This document shows, in pieces, positions 41,534-50,618 of a stretch of 64,000 nucleotides of DNA. The stretch spans positions 4,628,240 through 4,692,239 of the forward strand of contig CM044964.1 of NCBI GenBank assembly GCA_024516035.1. Reading direction: 5' to 3'. The notes below the pieces were generated by a model. It saw only the letters and a list, made by a program, of their open reading frames with translations, was not told the DNA's origin and did no database searches. Position 1 is the first letter of the stretch. Each line of letters opens with the position of its first letter. The DNA comes from Bactericera cockerelli (taxonomy: Eukaryota > Arthropoda > Insecta > Hemiptera > Triozidae). Made by a program: the position numbers and the translations under genes.

Positions 41534-41869
41534 TGTAGAGACAGTGTTAGAAGGACAAGAATTTAGCCTTTGTATTGCTAGCTGATTGCTCGCGATTGTC
41601 ACCGTTTATAAAGATAGAGAGATAGATTAAGCGCACTCACGATGGATTCAAAGTAGATTCGGCGATAACGAGGTGACGATGATGACAGACGACAGACTGA
41701 TTAGGTGTAGGTGTTGAACCTGTTGCAGAGGTCAGTTCTCCAGATCTCCAGATTCTATGGCGGCTCGCGCGTATTAATAATATAGAATGCGCGGGCGGCT
41801 CGCGAGTTATGTATCGATTTTGAATAAAGGAAGGACGGTAGGAAAAATATATAATGGTCGGTCCTAACA
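41534..41869 (-). repeat. BEL/Pao 5' LTR
   Basis: It is a 336-bp copy of 26952-27287 with no difference that I can see. In the minus orientation it is the promoter-side LTR. Confidence 0.93.
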
Positions 41870-41969
41870 GATATTATTTCTTATTATTTATTGAAAAAAA
41901 AAGAAATGAAGAAGAAGAAGAAAACGAAAGAATCGTAAGTGTACATTAATTGAAGTATACCTTTACCTT

Positions 41970-42300
41970 CCTTCTTCTTCTTTTACTCTGTCTTCTCGCG
42001 CTCAAGCAGGGTCGACGTTGTTCAACCTCATGGTTGAGGTTGATTGGTTTTGGCACATTTTTTTACGGCTGGATGCCCTTCCAAACGCCAACGATATCAG
42101 TTGATAAAACGTCCTGGATAAGGACGAAGGTTTTACCCTCCATTCGCTGGAAATCGTACCAGCTACCCACATTAACCTCTCCCAGCCTGGGTAGGGCCGG
42201 AAATGCGAGCCTCACATGTACAGAGGGAAAAGACTTTTCTGTGTGAAAAGTCTGCTCCGACCGGGGATCGAACTCAGGATCTCTGGACTACGGGCTTTCA
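41970..42300 (-). repeat. tRNA-headed SINE with shared core (family G)
   Basis: In reverse orientation it has a partial tRNA-like head with B-box 'agttcgatcccc', the core 'acccaggctgggagaggtta' and 'gtgggtagctggta', and a tail with 'ggaagggcatccagccgtaa', a motif common at RTE-clade 3' ends. Other copies are at 50030-50357 and 56935-57150. Confidence 0.75.
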
Positions 42301-42640
42301 CCTTTACTGTACTCCTATGAAAATGGAAAAAATATGTGCAAACCTGATTCTAAAGAAACATTCAAGGAAGTTCCGTGGTAAGTTTATTATTTAAATGAAT
42401 ATTTATCTAAAGAGAGTTCTGTAAGATTCAGAGTCCTTGCCCCCTGGTTCTCATTCTAATTCCATGAAAACTTCAAATAATACATTGCACGTTGCATAAT
42501 TATAAAAATATACGGCGCGCATGTGAATTAAAAGATGTTTTGAACCACTTTAATGTAGACGGTGCTGCGCTAGTTCATTTATGATATAATTATTAATTAC
42601 TTGAATCCAAAGTCCAGGTTGGTTTCAGGGAAGTAGATTC

Positions 42641-42822
42641 TTGTCCCGGTAGCTCAGTGGTAAAGGCGGCACTCTGTGAATCCAGAGGTCGCGGGTTCGA
42701 AACCCAGCTGGGACATGACAAGTTTACCACATAATAATACGTCTTGGGCTTACTGCTGGAATAATGGGACATAATAGTCCTAATCAGGCAGTATAAATAA
42801 GACGTTATTATTATTATTATAA
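42641..42822 (+). repeat. tRNA-derived SINE (family D), complete
   Basis: The head has a pairing acceptor stem (GTCCCGG with CTGGGAC), 'tagctcagtggtaaagg' and B-box 'gggttcgaaaccc'. The body 'aagtttaccacataataata', 'ggaataatgggacataatag' ends in (TTA)n. The body and the copies at 49676-49887 and 55778-55982 show it is a SINE, not a tRNA gene. Confidence 0.85.
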
Positions 42823-44091
42823 TAATTATTGTTACATACCTACATCTCTATGGGAGATTTTCTTATGAGGTACAATCTGTTTAATTTCACTATTACTTTA
42901 GTGAAATTTCTAATATTAGAAATCAGAAGTACTGTGTTTTTCAATGTGTTAGGAGAATAATACCTACACTTATTCATTCCGGAATACAATGAAGCCCCAT
43001 TGCACGGGTATTTGTTTTAAATCATGAGGACTTTTTCTTACAAAACGCCCCAGAATATACAGTCAAATATATGGGTAAAGTTCACATAAGTGTCTGGTTT
43101 AAAAGCAGGTACTGTCATAATGTGCATGAATTTTGTTTTAAAAAAATAATATTATCCTTGAGGGGACAGTAACGCGTTCTCTGAACTCCGAAAATAAAAA
43201 TAAAATATATTACTATTGTGCAATAAAAAACAGATATTCAAGTATAAAAATTCGTTTCCCATTTTTTTCTATGTATTGTTGTGTTGATTTTTTTTTTTTT
43301 TTACCAAAAGTCTGTCTCTGTGTGTGAAATAAAATAAAGTTTTTAGCTCAAATCTCTTTTGGGGAATTGGAGTGAGTCATTTTTTTCCCCACTTTTTTCA
43401 ATGTGTGTAACTTTTTGGGTCTAACTTTTTGGGTCGTTGAAAAATAAATGGCAACCATAATTTGTCAAATTGAAGAAAAAAATTAGTTCCCCAGGTAAAA
43501 GTAGAATGGTAGCCTAGTAGGTACAGTTAGTAGTACTGACTGACTTTCTTTTTAATTTCTCTTGGTTTCAATAAAAAATGAAACCTTAATAACAAGTGTG
43601 TCATATTTTCTCAAATTAAAGACTTCAAGCAAGTTTTTTCACAAATGAAACTAATACTTTATGTGGGCAGTATTTCGAGAAAATGGCGTCTCAAGTTTCA
43701 GGTGGATTTCATGTTTGCGGGGAATTTTTTCCCTGATTTTTTTCAGTACGAGTGCATTTTTTAAGAATAAATCTATTCTAAATAATAGTGTAATGTTGCT
43801 ATCTTATGGAAAAAGTTAAATTTATTGCTTCATCTACTGTATTTATGGAGTTAGATGCCATTTTTTGTCGAGCGGCAGGGGACATGTAAAAATAATTTAA
43901 AAAAATAATATCTCGAGAACCACTAAGTTAAATCAAAAAAGTTATAGAACTTTAATGGTTGGAAATAATCGGTACTTTTACATCAAGCCTGTTTCACCCT
44001 GTATATGTATATATTTTTTTAATCATATTTTTACTGGTTTGGCAGACCGAAACGCAAAAATCTATCGTCTTCAATGTTTGCCGCGCATTTA

Positions 44092-44123
<32 letters not shown>

Positions 44124-44540
44124 AACAACAAAACAAGTTGTGAGTCACATAATATTAAAAAAAAAACCAAACTTTTGTACATTTTTTACATTATTTTTAT
44201 TTATTACGTACTTGATAGTATAAAAAGAAATAGGTAACTAGACTAACTAGTTTTTTCTCTTCATAATCTGTACAATTTCACAGGTGATATTGCTTTTACT
44301 TATGTTTAGAAGTGTGTTGCATACATGTAGGAGAAAAACAGGAAAATGGCCATACCTCCAGAATGAAAGGCCATTAGAAAATTACCTCAGGAAAAATACG
44401 TTTCTATTTTCATCTTCTATTAGTCTATTACCCATTTTTGTTAGTTAACATAGACCTGTACACCGTTTTTTACCATAGAGCTTTATAATAGTATCATAAG
44501 GGCTATTGCACAGACAGGAACTTTTCCATGATAAAAAAAC
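42823..44540. other. AT-rich spacer with a MITE end and poly-A run
   Basis: 'gtttcaccctgtata' at 43988-44003 resembles the CAGGGTG termini of other elements. A pure A run lies at 44092-44120. No gene is seen. Confidence 0.5.
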
Positions 44541-44542
44541 AT

Positions 44543-44735
44543 ATTCCATATTGAGAGATTATTCCATATTCAAAGACTATTCCATAATCAAAGACTATTC
44601 CATATTCAAACACTATTCCATATTCAAAGACTATTCCATAATCAAAGACCATTCCATATTCAAACACTATTCCATATTAAAAGACTGTTCCATATTCAAA
44701 AGCTGTTCCATATTCAAAGACTATTCGATAATTCG
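44543..44735. repeat. 18-bp tandem repeat downstream of the takeout-like gene
   Basis: About 11 units of 'attccatattcaaagact' begin only ~15 bp past the stop codon of the minus-strand gene, so they lie in its 3' UTR. The plus-strand open frame across them (44506-44913) is a shadow. Confidence 0.88.
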
Positions 44736-44751
44736 GAACATTCAGGGTGAA

Positions 44752-44909
44752 TCACACTTTATCAGGATAGATGTATTCCCACGGGACGAGCTCTGCAATC
44801 GACGTGAGGAGCTGTCGAAAGACTTCCCCGATTGCGTCGCCCACAGCCGGGCCCAACTCCTTGGTAACCTCTTGCCAGTTGTCATTGAGGAAGAAGTTCA
44901 TGTTGGTCC
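44752..44909 (-). CDS. takeout/JHBP-family gene, exon 6 (C-terminus)
   Basis: Encodes residues ~206-257: NMNFFLNDNWQEVTKELGPA, then AIGEVFRQLLTS and VPWEYIYPDKV before TGA. The 'FLN.NW..V..EL.PA' helix and 'VP...I.P' end are family hallmarks. The acceptor TTTCTCAG is good. An 18-bp tandem repeat follows the stop at once. Confidence 0.93.
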
Positions 44910-45078
44910 CTGAGAAATTGGGATAGTAATAAAATTTGAATTAGTAACTCAATTGCAGCTATTGCAAGAAAAAAAGTAGAATAGAATATGAAAAATAAAA
45001 AAGGAATATGAATGTGTGACCATTTGAATTCGAGCCCTCGTGATGTTGGTTATTCCTCGCACCACTCAGGCTGGTTGA

Positions 45079-45352
45079 GTTTTTTTTTTTTTTTTTAAGT
45101 GGGGTTTAACGTCGCTTTCAACTGCCATGGTCATATCACGACGGGGGTTTTACCCTCCATTCGCAGGAAACTCACAAACCTGCTACTCACATTGACCTCA
45201 CCCAGCCTGAGTGCGGCCGGGAAAAGCCAGCGTCACGAGAATTAGAATTTGAATGGTCACCCATCCAAGTCTTAACCTCGCTGAATGTCGCTTAACTTCG
45301 GTGTTCTGAAGGGAACCGGTGTATTCAACATGCCATCGACGCTGGCTTGGTT
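45079..45352 (-). repeat. 5S-headed SINE (family F), complete
   Basis: The poly-A (T run at 45079-45096), tail, core and 5S-derived head are all present in reverse orientation. 'tggttgag' borders both ends (45071-45078 and about 45349-45356), a likely target duplication. It is in intron 5 of the takeout-like gene. A further tail fragment is at 45385-45440. Confidence 0.88.
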
Positions 45353-45440
45353 GAGTTTAATTTTAGTAGTTCATTCCCAGCGAATATAAGATAAAACCCC
45401 CGTCGTGATATGACCATGCAGTTAAAATTGACGTAAAAAG

Positions 45441-45929
45441 TTACAAGAAAATACAAAACAATACGTTATAAGTGAAGAAAGTAAAATATATTTTAAATAT
45501 TTCACCCATGAAATCGTGGGAGGAACACTTTACAAGCTTACACCCGAAATCTCCTATAGGCCTCTCAGAAATTTAATCTATTTTTTTTTTGTTTATCACT
45601 CGTAAAATTTCCGTGTCGTAAAAAAACCATTCAACCTCAAATCTGAAAGGTTTAAGCCGATCATAAAAGTTGACCTTCTGGAAATTTTATGGTAGAATTT
45701 AAAACATTTTTCATTAAACTTTTTCTGATTTTCGTCATTTTATTTCATCAATGGTTTTTCCGTTAAATTTGTTCGTATGAATTAATTAATTAAATAATTT
45801 TAATCAAACTCGAATGAGAACTTTCCTTCTCAACCGTCAGAGGAGAAGCATAGTAAACATATGATCATCAAAGTACGAGTATGTAGTTAATAGATCTACT
45901 TCTTCTTTTATGGCTACAAAATAATATAC
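45441..45929. other. Intron spacer
   Basis: AT-rich. I see no feature. Confidence 0.5.
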
Positions 45930-46034
45930 TCAGCCAATACTTTGTCTCCAATGAACAAACTCCTCAGCAGTCTTCAGGTCAAAGTATGAACTCCCATTCT
46001 CAAACAGCAACTTCCTTGTGGTGATGTTCAATAT
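45930..46034 (-). pseudogene. Decayed copy of takeout-like exon 5
   Basis: It matches the 3' two-thirds of exon 5 (46422-46571) at high identity, including 'ttgctgtttgagaatggga' and 'ggagacaaagtattgg'. It has a 10-bp insertion ('actgctgagg') that shifts the frame. The donor is changed from GG|GTGAGT to GG|CTGAGT. It is not usable as an exon, and lies ~390 bp past the real one. Confidence 0.85.
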
Positions 46035-46132
46035 GTTCATATGTATATTTTATTAATATAATGTTCATATAATTTCTTGTTATTTTATCAACTAATTAGT
46101 CCACTATCTTCATTAAATAGATTTCCTATGTG

Positions 46133-46394
46133 GCCAGCGTCGATGGCATGTTGAATACACCGGTTCCCTTCAGAACACCGAAGTTAAGCGACATCCAGCG
46201 AGGTTAAGACTTGGATGGGTGACCATTCAAATTCTAATTCTCGTGACGCTGGCTTTTCCCGGCCCCACTCAGGCTGGGTGAGGTCAATTTGAGTAGCAGG
46301 TTTGTGAGTTTCCTGCGAATGGAGGGTAAAACCCCCGTCGTGATATGACCATGGCAGTTGAAAGCGACGTTAAACCCCACTTAAAAAAAAAAAA
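46133..46394 (+). repeat. 5S rRNA-derived SINE (family F), reference copy
   Basis: The first ~120 bp resemble 5S rRNA: 'ttgaatacaccggttccctt', 'gaacaccgaagttaagcgac', 'gcgaggttaagacttggatg', 'ggtgacc', closing with 'gacgctggc' that pairs with the start 'gccagcgtc'. Box A/IE/C-like promoter elements are inside. Core, tail ('cgtcgtgatatgaccatggc', 'gttgaaagcgacgttaaacc') and poly-A follow. A perfect 11-bp duplication, agatttcctat, flanks it (46119-46129 and 46394-46404). Confidence 0.93.
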
Positions 46395-46421
46395 GATTTC
46401 CTATTACTATCATAGACTCAC

Positions 46422-46571
46422 CCAATACTTTGTCTCCATTGAACAAATTCTTCAGGTCGAAGTAGGTTCTCCCATTCTCAAACAGCAACTTGCTTGTGGT
46501 GATGTTCATGTATTGTTTGTTGTTCCTTGTGATGTAGGTCCAGTCGTATTTGTAAGTGATTTTCAGATCCG
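46422..46571 (-). CDS. takeout/JHBP-family gene, exon 5
   Basis: Encodes residues ~155-205: DLKITYKYDWTYITRN, YMNITTSKLLFENG, FDLKNLFNGDKVLG, the conserved ligand-barrel region ending in the 'LFNGD..L' motif. The acceptor CTCCACAG and donor GG|GTGAGT are intact. A damaged copy of its second half lies at 45930-46034. Confidence 0.94.
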
Positions 46572-46606
46572 CTGTGGAGATGAATAAATGGGAATCATTA
46601 GATAAG

Positions 46607-46675
46607 ATACCGACCTCAGTAGCTTGATCAATCAGGCGGCAGACTTTCAACCTGGAAGTCGGTGGTGCAATTTTG
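46607..46675 (+). repeat. SINE family A, head only
   Basis: Only the tRNA-like head is recognisable ('accgacctcagtagcttgat', 'gtcggtggtgcaa'). The tail is absent. Confidence 0.75.
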
Positions 46676-46850
46676 AATGGTGGTAGGGTTTATTTTAAAA
46701 GTACAGGGAAAAATCTGAAAACCAGAACTTTTATACTTATTAAGCTGTCAATCTTTGTCGTTTTAGGTAGCATATTAAAGTGAAGAATCCTGAATTTTTT
46801 ATGTATGTCTGCATGTTTGTAAAACGAACCATTTACAAAAAGTAATAATA

Positions 46851-47599
46851 TCCCACAAAAAACTATAGTTAAAAAAGTGCCAAGTTCTAGAACTCCTATC
46901 CTAAAAGGTTTAGCCAATGAATGCAGTGATATCTTGTTTGCGGCCAAGTTATCTTGGTACTAAACGATTTCTTTTTATTAAAACCCGTTTTCTTAGTTCC
47001 TCATTTTCTAGCTTTTAACTGCAAACTATCCTCTAACTTGGCCAGTTTTATGCCATTGGTTATATAAAATATTACGACAATATGTAGGTATACAAAATGA
47101 CAATATAACCATCACAAGGAGCGAAACTGGCCTAGTTAGAGGATAGTTTGCAATAAAAAACACACATAATGAGAAACTCAGAGTACGGGTTTTAATAAAA
47201 AGAAATCGTTTAGTACCAAAGTCGTATTTTTCTTTCTAACCAAAAGAAATTTCAAGGTTAGGTCTTATCCAAATATTTCCATTTTATTCCAATGTCATTC
47301 GTGAAAGAAAAATGCGTTTGGTTACTTTTAAAGATAAACAATGGATTCAACCTATAAAATAACTGGAAGCAAGAATTTTCTACTTCCACTTTGGTTAACT
47401 TTGGACGTGGAAATTTTTCTTCTTCCAAAAGAAAAATGGCTTGCTTCCTGTTTGGTTCATTTTATTCCCCTTTGGTCAACTTTGGTTAGAAAGAAAAATA
47501 CGGCTCAAGATAACTTGGACGCAAGCAAAATATCACTGCATTCATTGGCTACTTGGAGTTCTGGTACTTGGCCCTTTTTTTCGGTAGTTTTTTGTGGGA
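46851..47599. mobile_element. Foldback transposon, with nested insertion
   Basis: The ends TCCCACAAAAAACTA and its complement match, and long arms (46851-47065 and ~47100-47599) are inverted copies. The second arm is interrupted by a separate 286-bp element (47220-47505). The open frames at 46690-46947 and 47341-47616 are the two arms read on opposite strands. Confidence 0.85.
47220..47505. mobile_element. Small MITE nested in the foldback element
   Basis: A perfect 22-bp inverted repeat (47223-47244 with 47481-47502; 'cgtatttttctttctaacc' core) forms the ends. A 3-bp duplication 'caa' flanks it (47217-47219, 47506-47508). Confidence 0.82.
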
Positions 47600-47698
47600 T
47601 AATAATAAGACTCTGAGGGTTAGGTGGTAGAAATAGCTTGGAGCATTAGCTTTTCCTGGTGGTTGCCTTCCACTAAAGAGTGTTATTTTAATTATTAT
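47600..47698 (+). repeat. SINE family C, 5'-truncated
   Basis: Tail only: 'agactctgagggttaggtgg' through 'actaaagagtgttatt'. Confidence 0.8.
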
Positions 47699-48060
47699 GA
47701 TTCATAAATATCAATTTATTGTAATATTGTGCTGATCCCATGATTAACGTGCTTATTTTGTCTCAAATAGAGTTTACTCAGATGTATGATCGAATGAATT
47801 ATTATCACGTGTATACAATGTGAAAAAATCACTGCCAATTGTGTCCACAATTGGCAGTGTTTTTTTGTTGTTGCGATATTTGCGAGTGTTTTTTATCACA
47901 GCTATCCAAACGAACCCAGCCATCCAGACATATAACAATATATTTATATTTTAATTTGAGTTTAACGTCGCTTTTAAATGCAAGATCATATCACAACATA
48001 GCCATTAAAAATCAACATTAATTGCACAATTGTTTTTATACTACTCAGGTAAATGGTTAA
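47699..48060. other. Upstream region of the small secreted-peptide gene
   Basis: AT-rich, with a SINE-F tail fragment at 47951-47998 (minus) and an inverted pair 'cactgccaattgtg'/'cacaattggcagtg' at 47831-47858. Specific regulatory sites cannot be named. Confidence 0.4.
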
Positions 48061-48076
48061 CAACTGTTTTGAGCAG

Positions 48077-48112
48077 TATAAATAGGAGCTCTTGTTTCTG
48101 GAGCGATCAGTT
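48077..48112 (+). promoter_or_regulatory. TATA box plus arthropod initiator
   Basis: TATAAATA at 48077-48084 and TCAGTT at 48107-48112 (A+1 at 48109) are separated by 32 bp from the first T to +1, the canonical spacing. The TCAGT initiator is the arthropod form. They lie 65-97 bp upstream of the ATG at 48174. Confidence 0.82.
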
Positions 48113-48173
48113 ATATCTTTGAATCTCATTAGTGTCGATAGTGCCGTCTCTCTGTTCGCTCATCTTGTTTGTC

Positions 48174-48284
48174 ATGGCATTCACCGCCAAAACCTTGCTG
48201 TGTCTGACCCTGCTGGTAGTATTCTACTTGGCGATTGCCACCGCTCATGATGACACTAATGTTGATGATGATGATGAGAAGTAA
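48174..48284 (+). CDS. Small secreted acidic peptide (36 aa) or first exon of a longer one
   Basis: The ATG lies 65 bp after the predicted transcription start. Residues 1-24 form a textbook signal peptide (MAFTAKTLLCLTLLVV..., ending AIATA). The rest, HDDTNVDDDDEK, is strongly acidic and ends at TAA. The stop overlaps a passable donor (GAA|GTAAAT at 48281), so this could equally be a first exon with an acidic propeptide spliced to an unseen partner. It lies on the strand opposite the takeout-like gene, inside its intron 4. A 21-bp tandem repeat begins ~55 bp after the stop. I do not recognise the family; secretion is inferred from the signal peptide. Confidence 0.7.
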   Translation: MAFTAKTLLCLTLLVVFYLAIATAHDDTNVDDDDEK

Positions 48285-48339
48285 ATGTAATACTCTTTGA
48301 ATCGGTCACTCAAGATAACATACTTCTTCCACTTTACCG

Positions 48340-48560
48340 AAACCAGTCCCGTTTTCACCGGGCCAAGTCCCGTCTTCACCAAACCGAGTCCCGTCTTTAC
48401 CGGGCCAAGTCCCGTCTTCACCAAACCAAGTCCCGTCTTTACCGGGCCAAGTCCCGTCTTCACCAAACCGAGTCCCGTCTTTACCGGGCCAAGTCCCGTC
48501 TTCACCAAACCAAGTCCCGTCTTCACCAAACCAAGTCCCGTCGTCTAGTCATATCTTCTT
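48340..48560. repeat. 21-bp tandem repeat with alternating 42-bp order
   Basis: The units 'ccaagtcccgtcttcacc' end alternately in 'aaa' and 'ggg', making a 42-bp higher-order period (about 10 units of 21 bp). As 21 is divisible by three, frames stay open on both strands (PSPVFTK/PSPVFTG on plus). No start signal supports translation. Confidence 0.88.
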
Positions 48561-48870
48561 CTTCACCGAGTCAGAATACCACAGTTAATTTTTGATGTTA
48601 AAAAAGTCCCGTCTTCACCGAACCAAGTACCGTTTTCCAGTCCCTCTTCACCTTCTCCGAGTCAAAATATGGGGCTTACAACCGGTAATTCTTTTAAATT
48701 AAAAAAAGTCCCGTCTTCACCGAACCAAGTCCCGTCTTCATGTCATTTCTTCACCATCACCGAGCGAAAACATGGTGGGGCTTACTACCGTTAATTTTTT
48801 TAAATTAAAAAAAGTCCCTTCTTCACAGGACCAAATCCGGTCTTCTCATGCTTCTCTGAGGAAGACTCCT
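48561..48870. repeat. Degenerate longer-period continuation of the 21-bp array
   Basis: Three ~115-bp units each contain 'aaaaaagtcccgtcttcacc' plus 'gaccaagt'-like units and AT-rich 'ttaatttttttaaatta' spacers. Confidence 0.75.
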
Positions 48871-48907
48871 GTCACTTCAATGTCAAGAGTCTCCTGTATA
48901 CAATAGA

Positions 48908-49052
48908 ACCGACCTCAGCAGCTTGATCGATAAGGCGGCATGCTTGTAACCTGGAGGTCGGTGGTTCAAGTCCTGGTTCCAGCGCAGATTTAGTAAAGCA
49001 AGTTCAAGTAGTTGTGATATCACGAAAGTGATTAACACAAATATGATAACTA
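48908..49052 (+). repeat. tRNA-derived SINE (family A), complete
   Basis: It has a full head and tail ending 'gattaacacaaatatgataa'. It is in intron 4 of the takeout-like gene. Confidence 0.85.
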
Positions 49053-49139
49053 CAACCCGGCGCTTTTCCAACCGAAAACCAATCCTGGCAATCTTCATCA
49101 GTAAAGCAGACTCACACATAGGCGTGCTGAAAATATGTC

Positions 49140-49310
49140 TTGGAAGTCTAGGAAGGTATATTTTTTCTAAGGCCGATCCAAGTCTTCAAAGATATATTTT
49201 CTAAGGTCGATCCAAGTCTAAGGCTAATCAAAGCCTTAAAAGATATTTTTTCTAAGGCCAATCCAAGTCTAAGGCTAATTCAAGTCTAGAAAGATATATT
49301 TTCCGAAAAG
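49140..49310. repeat. Imperfect tandem repeat (~45-65 bp)
   Basis: Units contain 'ctaaggccgatccaagtct' and 'aaagatatattttctaagg'. Confidence 0.75.
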
Positions 49311-49419
49311 CACGCAGTTTTTTTTCTTCAAATATTGTCTATTTTATTCATATACCCATGACTCAATTTGACAAAAGTGACACATAGCTCATGTTGTAAA
49401 AGAAAGTCAATGGTCTTTT

Positions 49420-49673
49420 TTTTAATTGGATTTAAAGTCACTTTCAACTGCATGGTCATGTCACGACGGGGGTTTTACAACGGGGGTTTTACCCTTAATT
49501 CGCTTGGAAACTCACAAACCACCTAAAATTAACCTCACTTAGCTTGAGTGGGGCTGGGAATAGCCAGCATCAAGTGGTTTCAATTTTGAATGGTCACCCA
49601 TCCAAGTCCCAGTCTCATTGCTTAACTTCAGTGACTGAATGAGAACTGGTGTTTTCAACGTGCCATCGACGCT
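49420..49673 (-). repeat. 5S-headed SINE (family F)
   Basis: Head, core and tail in reverse orientation. 'gacgggggttttac' is duplicated at the core-tail junction (49464-49490). Confidence 0.8.
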
Positions 49674-49675
49674 AG

Positions 49676-49887
49676 ATGAATAATAATAATATCGCCTTAT
49701 TAATACTGCCCGATTAGGACTATTAAGTCCCATTATTCTAGCAGTAAGCCCAAGACGTATAATTTATGTGGTTAAAATCCCAAATGGGAGGATAACTTGT
49801 CATGTCCCCGCTGGGTTTCGAACCCGCGACTTCTGGTATCTCTGGATTTACAGAGTGCCGCCTTTACCACTGAGCAACCGGGACAGA
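49676..49887 (-). repeat. tRNA-derived SINE (family D)
   Basis: The body ('actgcccgattaggactat') and tRNA-like head ending 'caaccgggaca' are in reverse orientation. Confidence 0.85.
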
Positions 49888-50029
49888 ATATGGAAATCTG
49901 TGGAGTAATCTAACTTCTTAATGGCCTGTTAAAAATGTCTTTATCTGTAATACACATCTTTTCAACCATTCATAATACTGATGGATCTAACTTTCTTTTC
50001 TTGTTATCTTCTTCTTATTTTTTACTCTA

Positions 50030-50357
50030 TCTTATCTCACTTGAGCAGGGTCGTCATGATCGAGGTTCGTCAGTTTTGGCACATTTTTTAAGCCTGGATG
50101 CCCTTCCTAACGCCAACGATTCTTTGATTTAACGTTCTGGATTAGGACGGGGATTTTGTTCTTCATTCGCTGGGAATAGTACCAGCTACTACCCACATTA
50201 ACCTCACCCAGCCTGGGTAGGGCCGGAAATGCCAGCCTCACATGTACGGAGGGAACAGAAGTTTCTGTGTGAAAAATCTGCTCCGACCGGGGATCGAACT
50301 CAGGATCTCTGGACTACGGACGGTATTCACAACTGTTACGCCACGGAGGTTGGTACC
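50030..50357 (-). repeat. tRNA-headed SINE with shared core (family G), complete
   Basis: The full head on the minus strand ('ccaacctccgtggcgtaaca' ... 'agttcgatccccggtcgga') is followed by the core and the RTE-like tail ('ggaagggcatccaggctt'). Confidence 0.82.
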
Positions 50358-50444
50358 TTTCTTTTCTTGTTACGACGGGTTCAAATCCATCTGTTGATGT
50401 CAAACCAAATCGTCAAAAAAAAAAAAAACAAAGTTTGAACTTAC

Positions 50445-50578
50445 TAATGGTGACGTTGGCGTCGCCTTTGCCTGTGATGGGCAGGATGAGGACCTTGCCG
50501 GAAATGTCGTACTGGCCCAGGATTTGAACCTGTGGTATCTCGAAGTCCCACTCGATATGCTGTTTCTCTATCTCCGTC
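50445..50578 (-). CDS. takeout/JHBP-family gene, exon 4
   Basis: Encodes residues ~111-155, including IEWDFEIPQVQILGQYDISG and LILPITGKGDANVTI, the 'Y.. G..L.LPI.G.G' stretch diagnostic for takeout proteins. The donor ATTA|GTAAGT joins in phase 1 to exon 5. Confidence 0.93.
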
Positions 50579-50618
50579 CTGGAATTATAAGTTACATCAT
50601 TTATTTATTATTATTATT

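Larger units (their letters stand above)
26952..41869 (-). mobile_element. BEL/Pao LTR retrotransposon with two nested insertions
   Basis: Two 336-bp LTRs (26952-27287 and 41534-41869) begin TGTAGAGACAG and end GGTCCTAACA on the plus strand. They are flanked by a 5-bp duplication, gatat (26947-26951 and 41870-41874). By eye the LTRs are identical. In element orientation (minus) the order is 5' LTR, primer-binding site, long AT-rich leader, gag-pol, purine tract, 3' LTR. Without the hAT element (27739-28614) and the non-LTR element (34852-41055) it would measure ~7.8 kb, normal for the family. Confidence 0.95.

Noticed and set aside
42645..42716. Apparent tRNA gene with paired acceptor stem and intact B box
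   Set aside because: It is the head of SINE family D, with the same body and (TTA)n tail as two other copies. No independent tRNA gene was found.
44506..44913. 135-codon plus-strand ORF with DYSIFK repeats
   Set aside because: It is the shadow of an 18-bp tandem repeat plus the reverse complement of takeout exon 6.
48245..48548. Proline-rich repeat protein on either strand
   Set aside because: Both strands are open because the 21-bp unit is divisible by three. No start context or splice link to the peptide gene could be shown.
48340..48560. CRISPR-like regularly spaced repeat
   Set aside because: Units are directly adjacent with no unique spacers, and the genome is eukaryotic.
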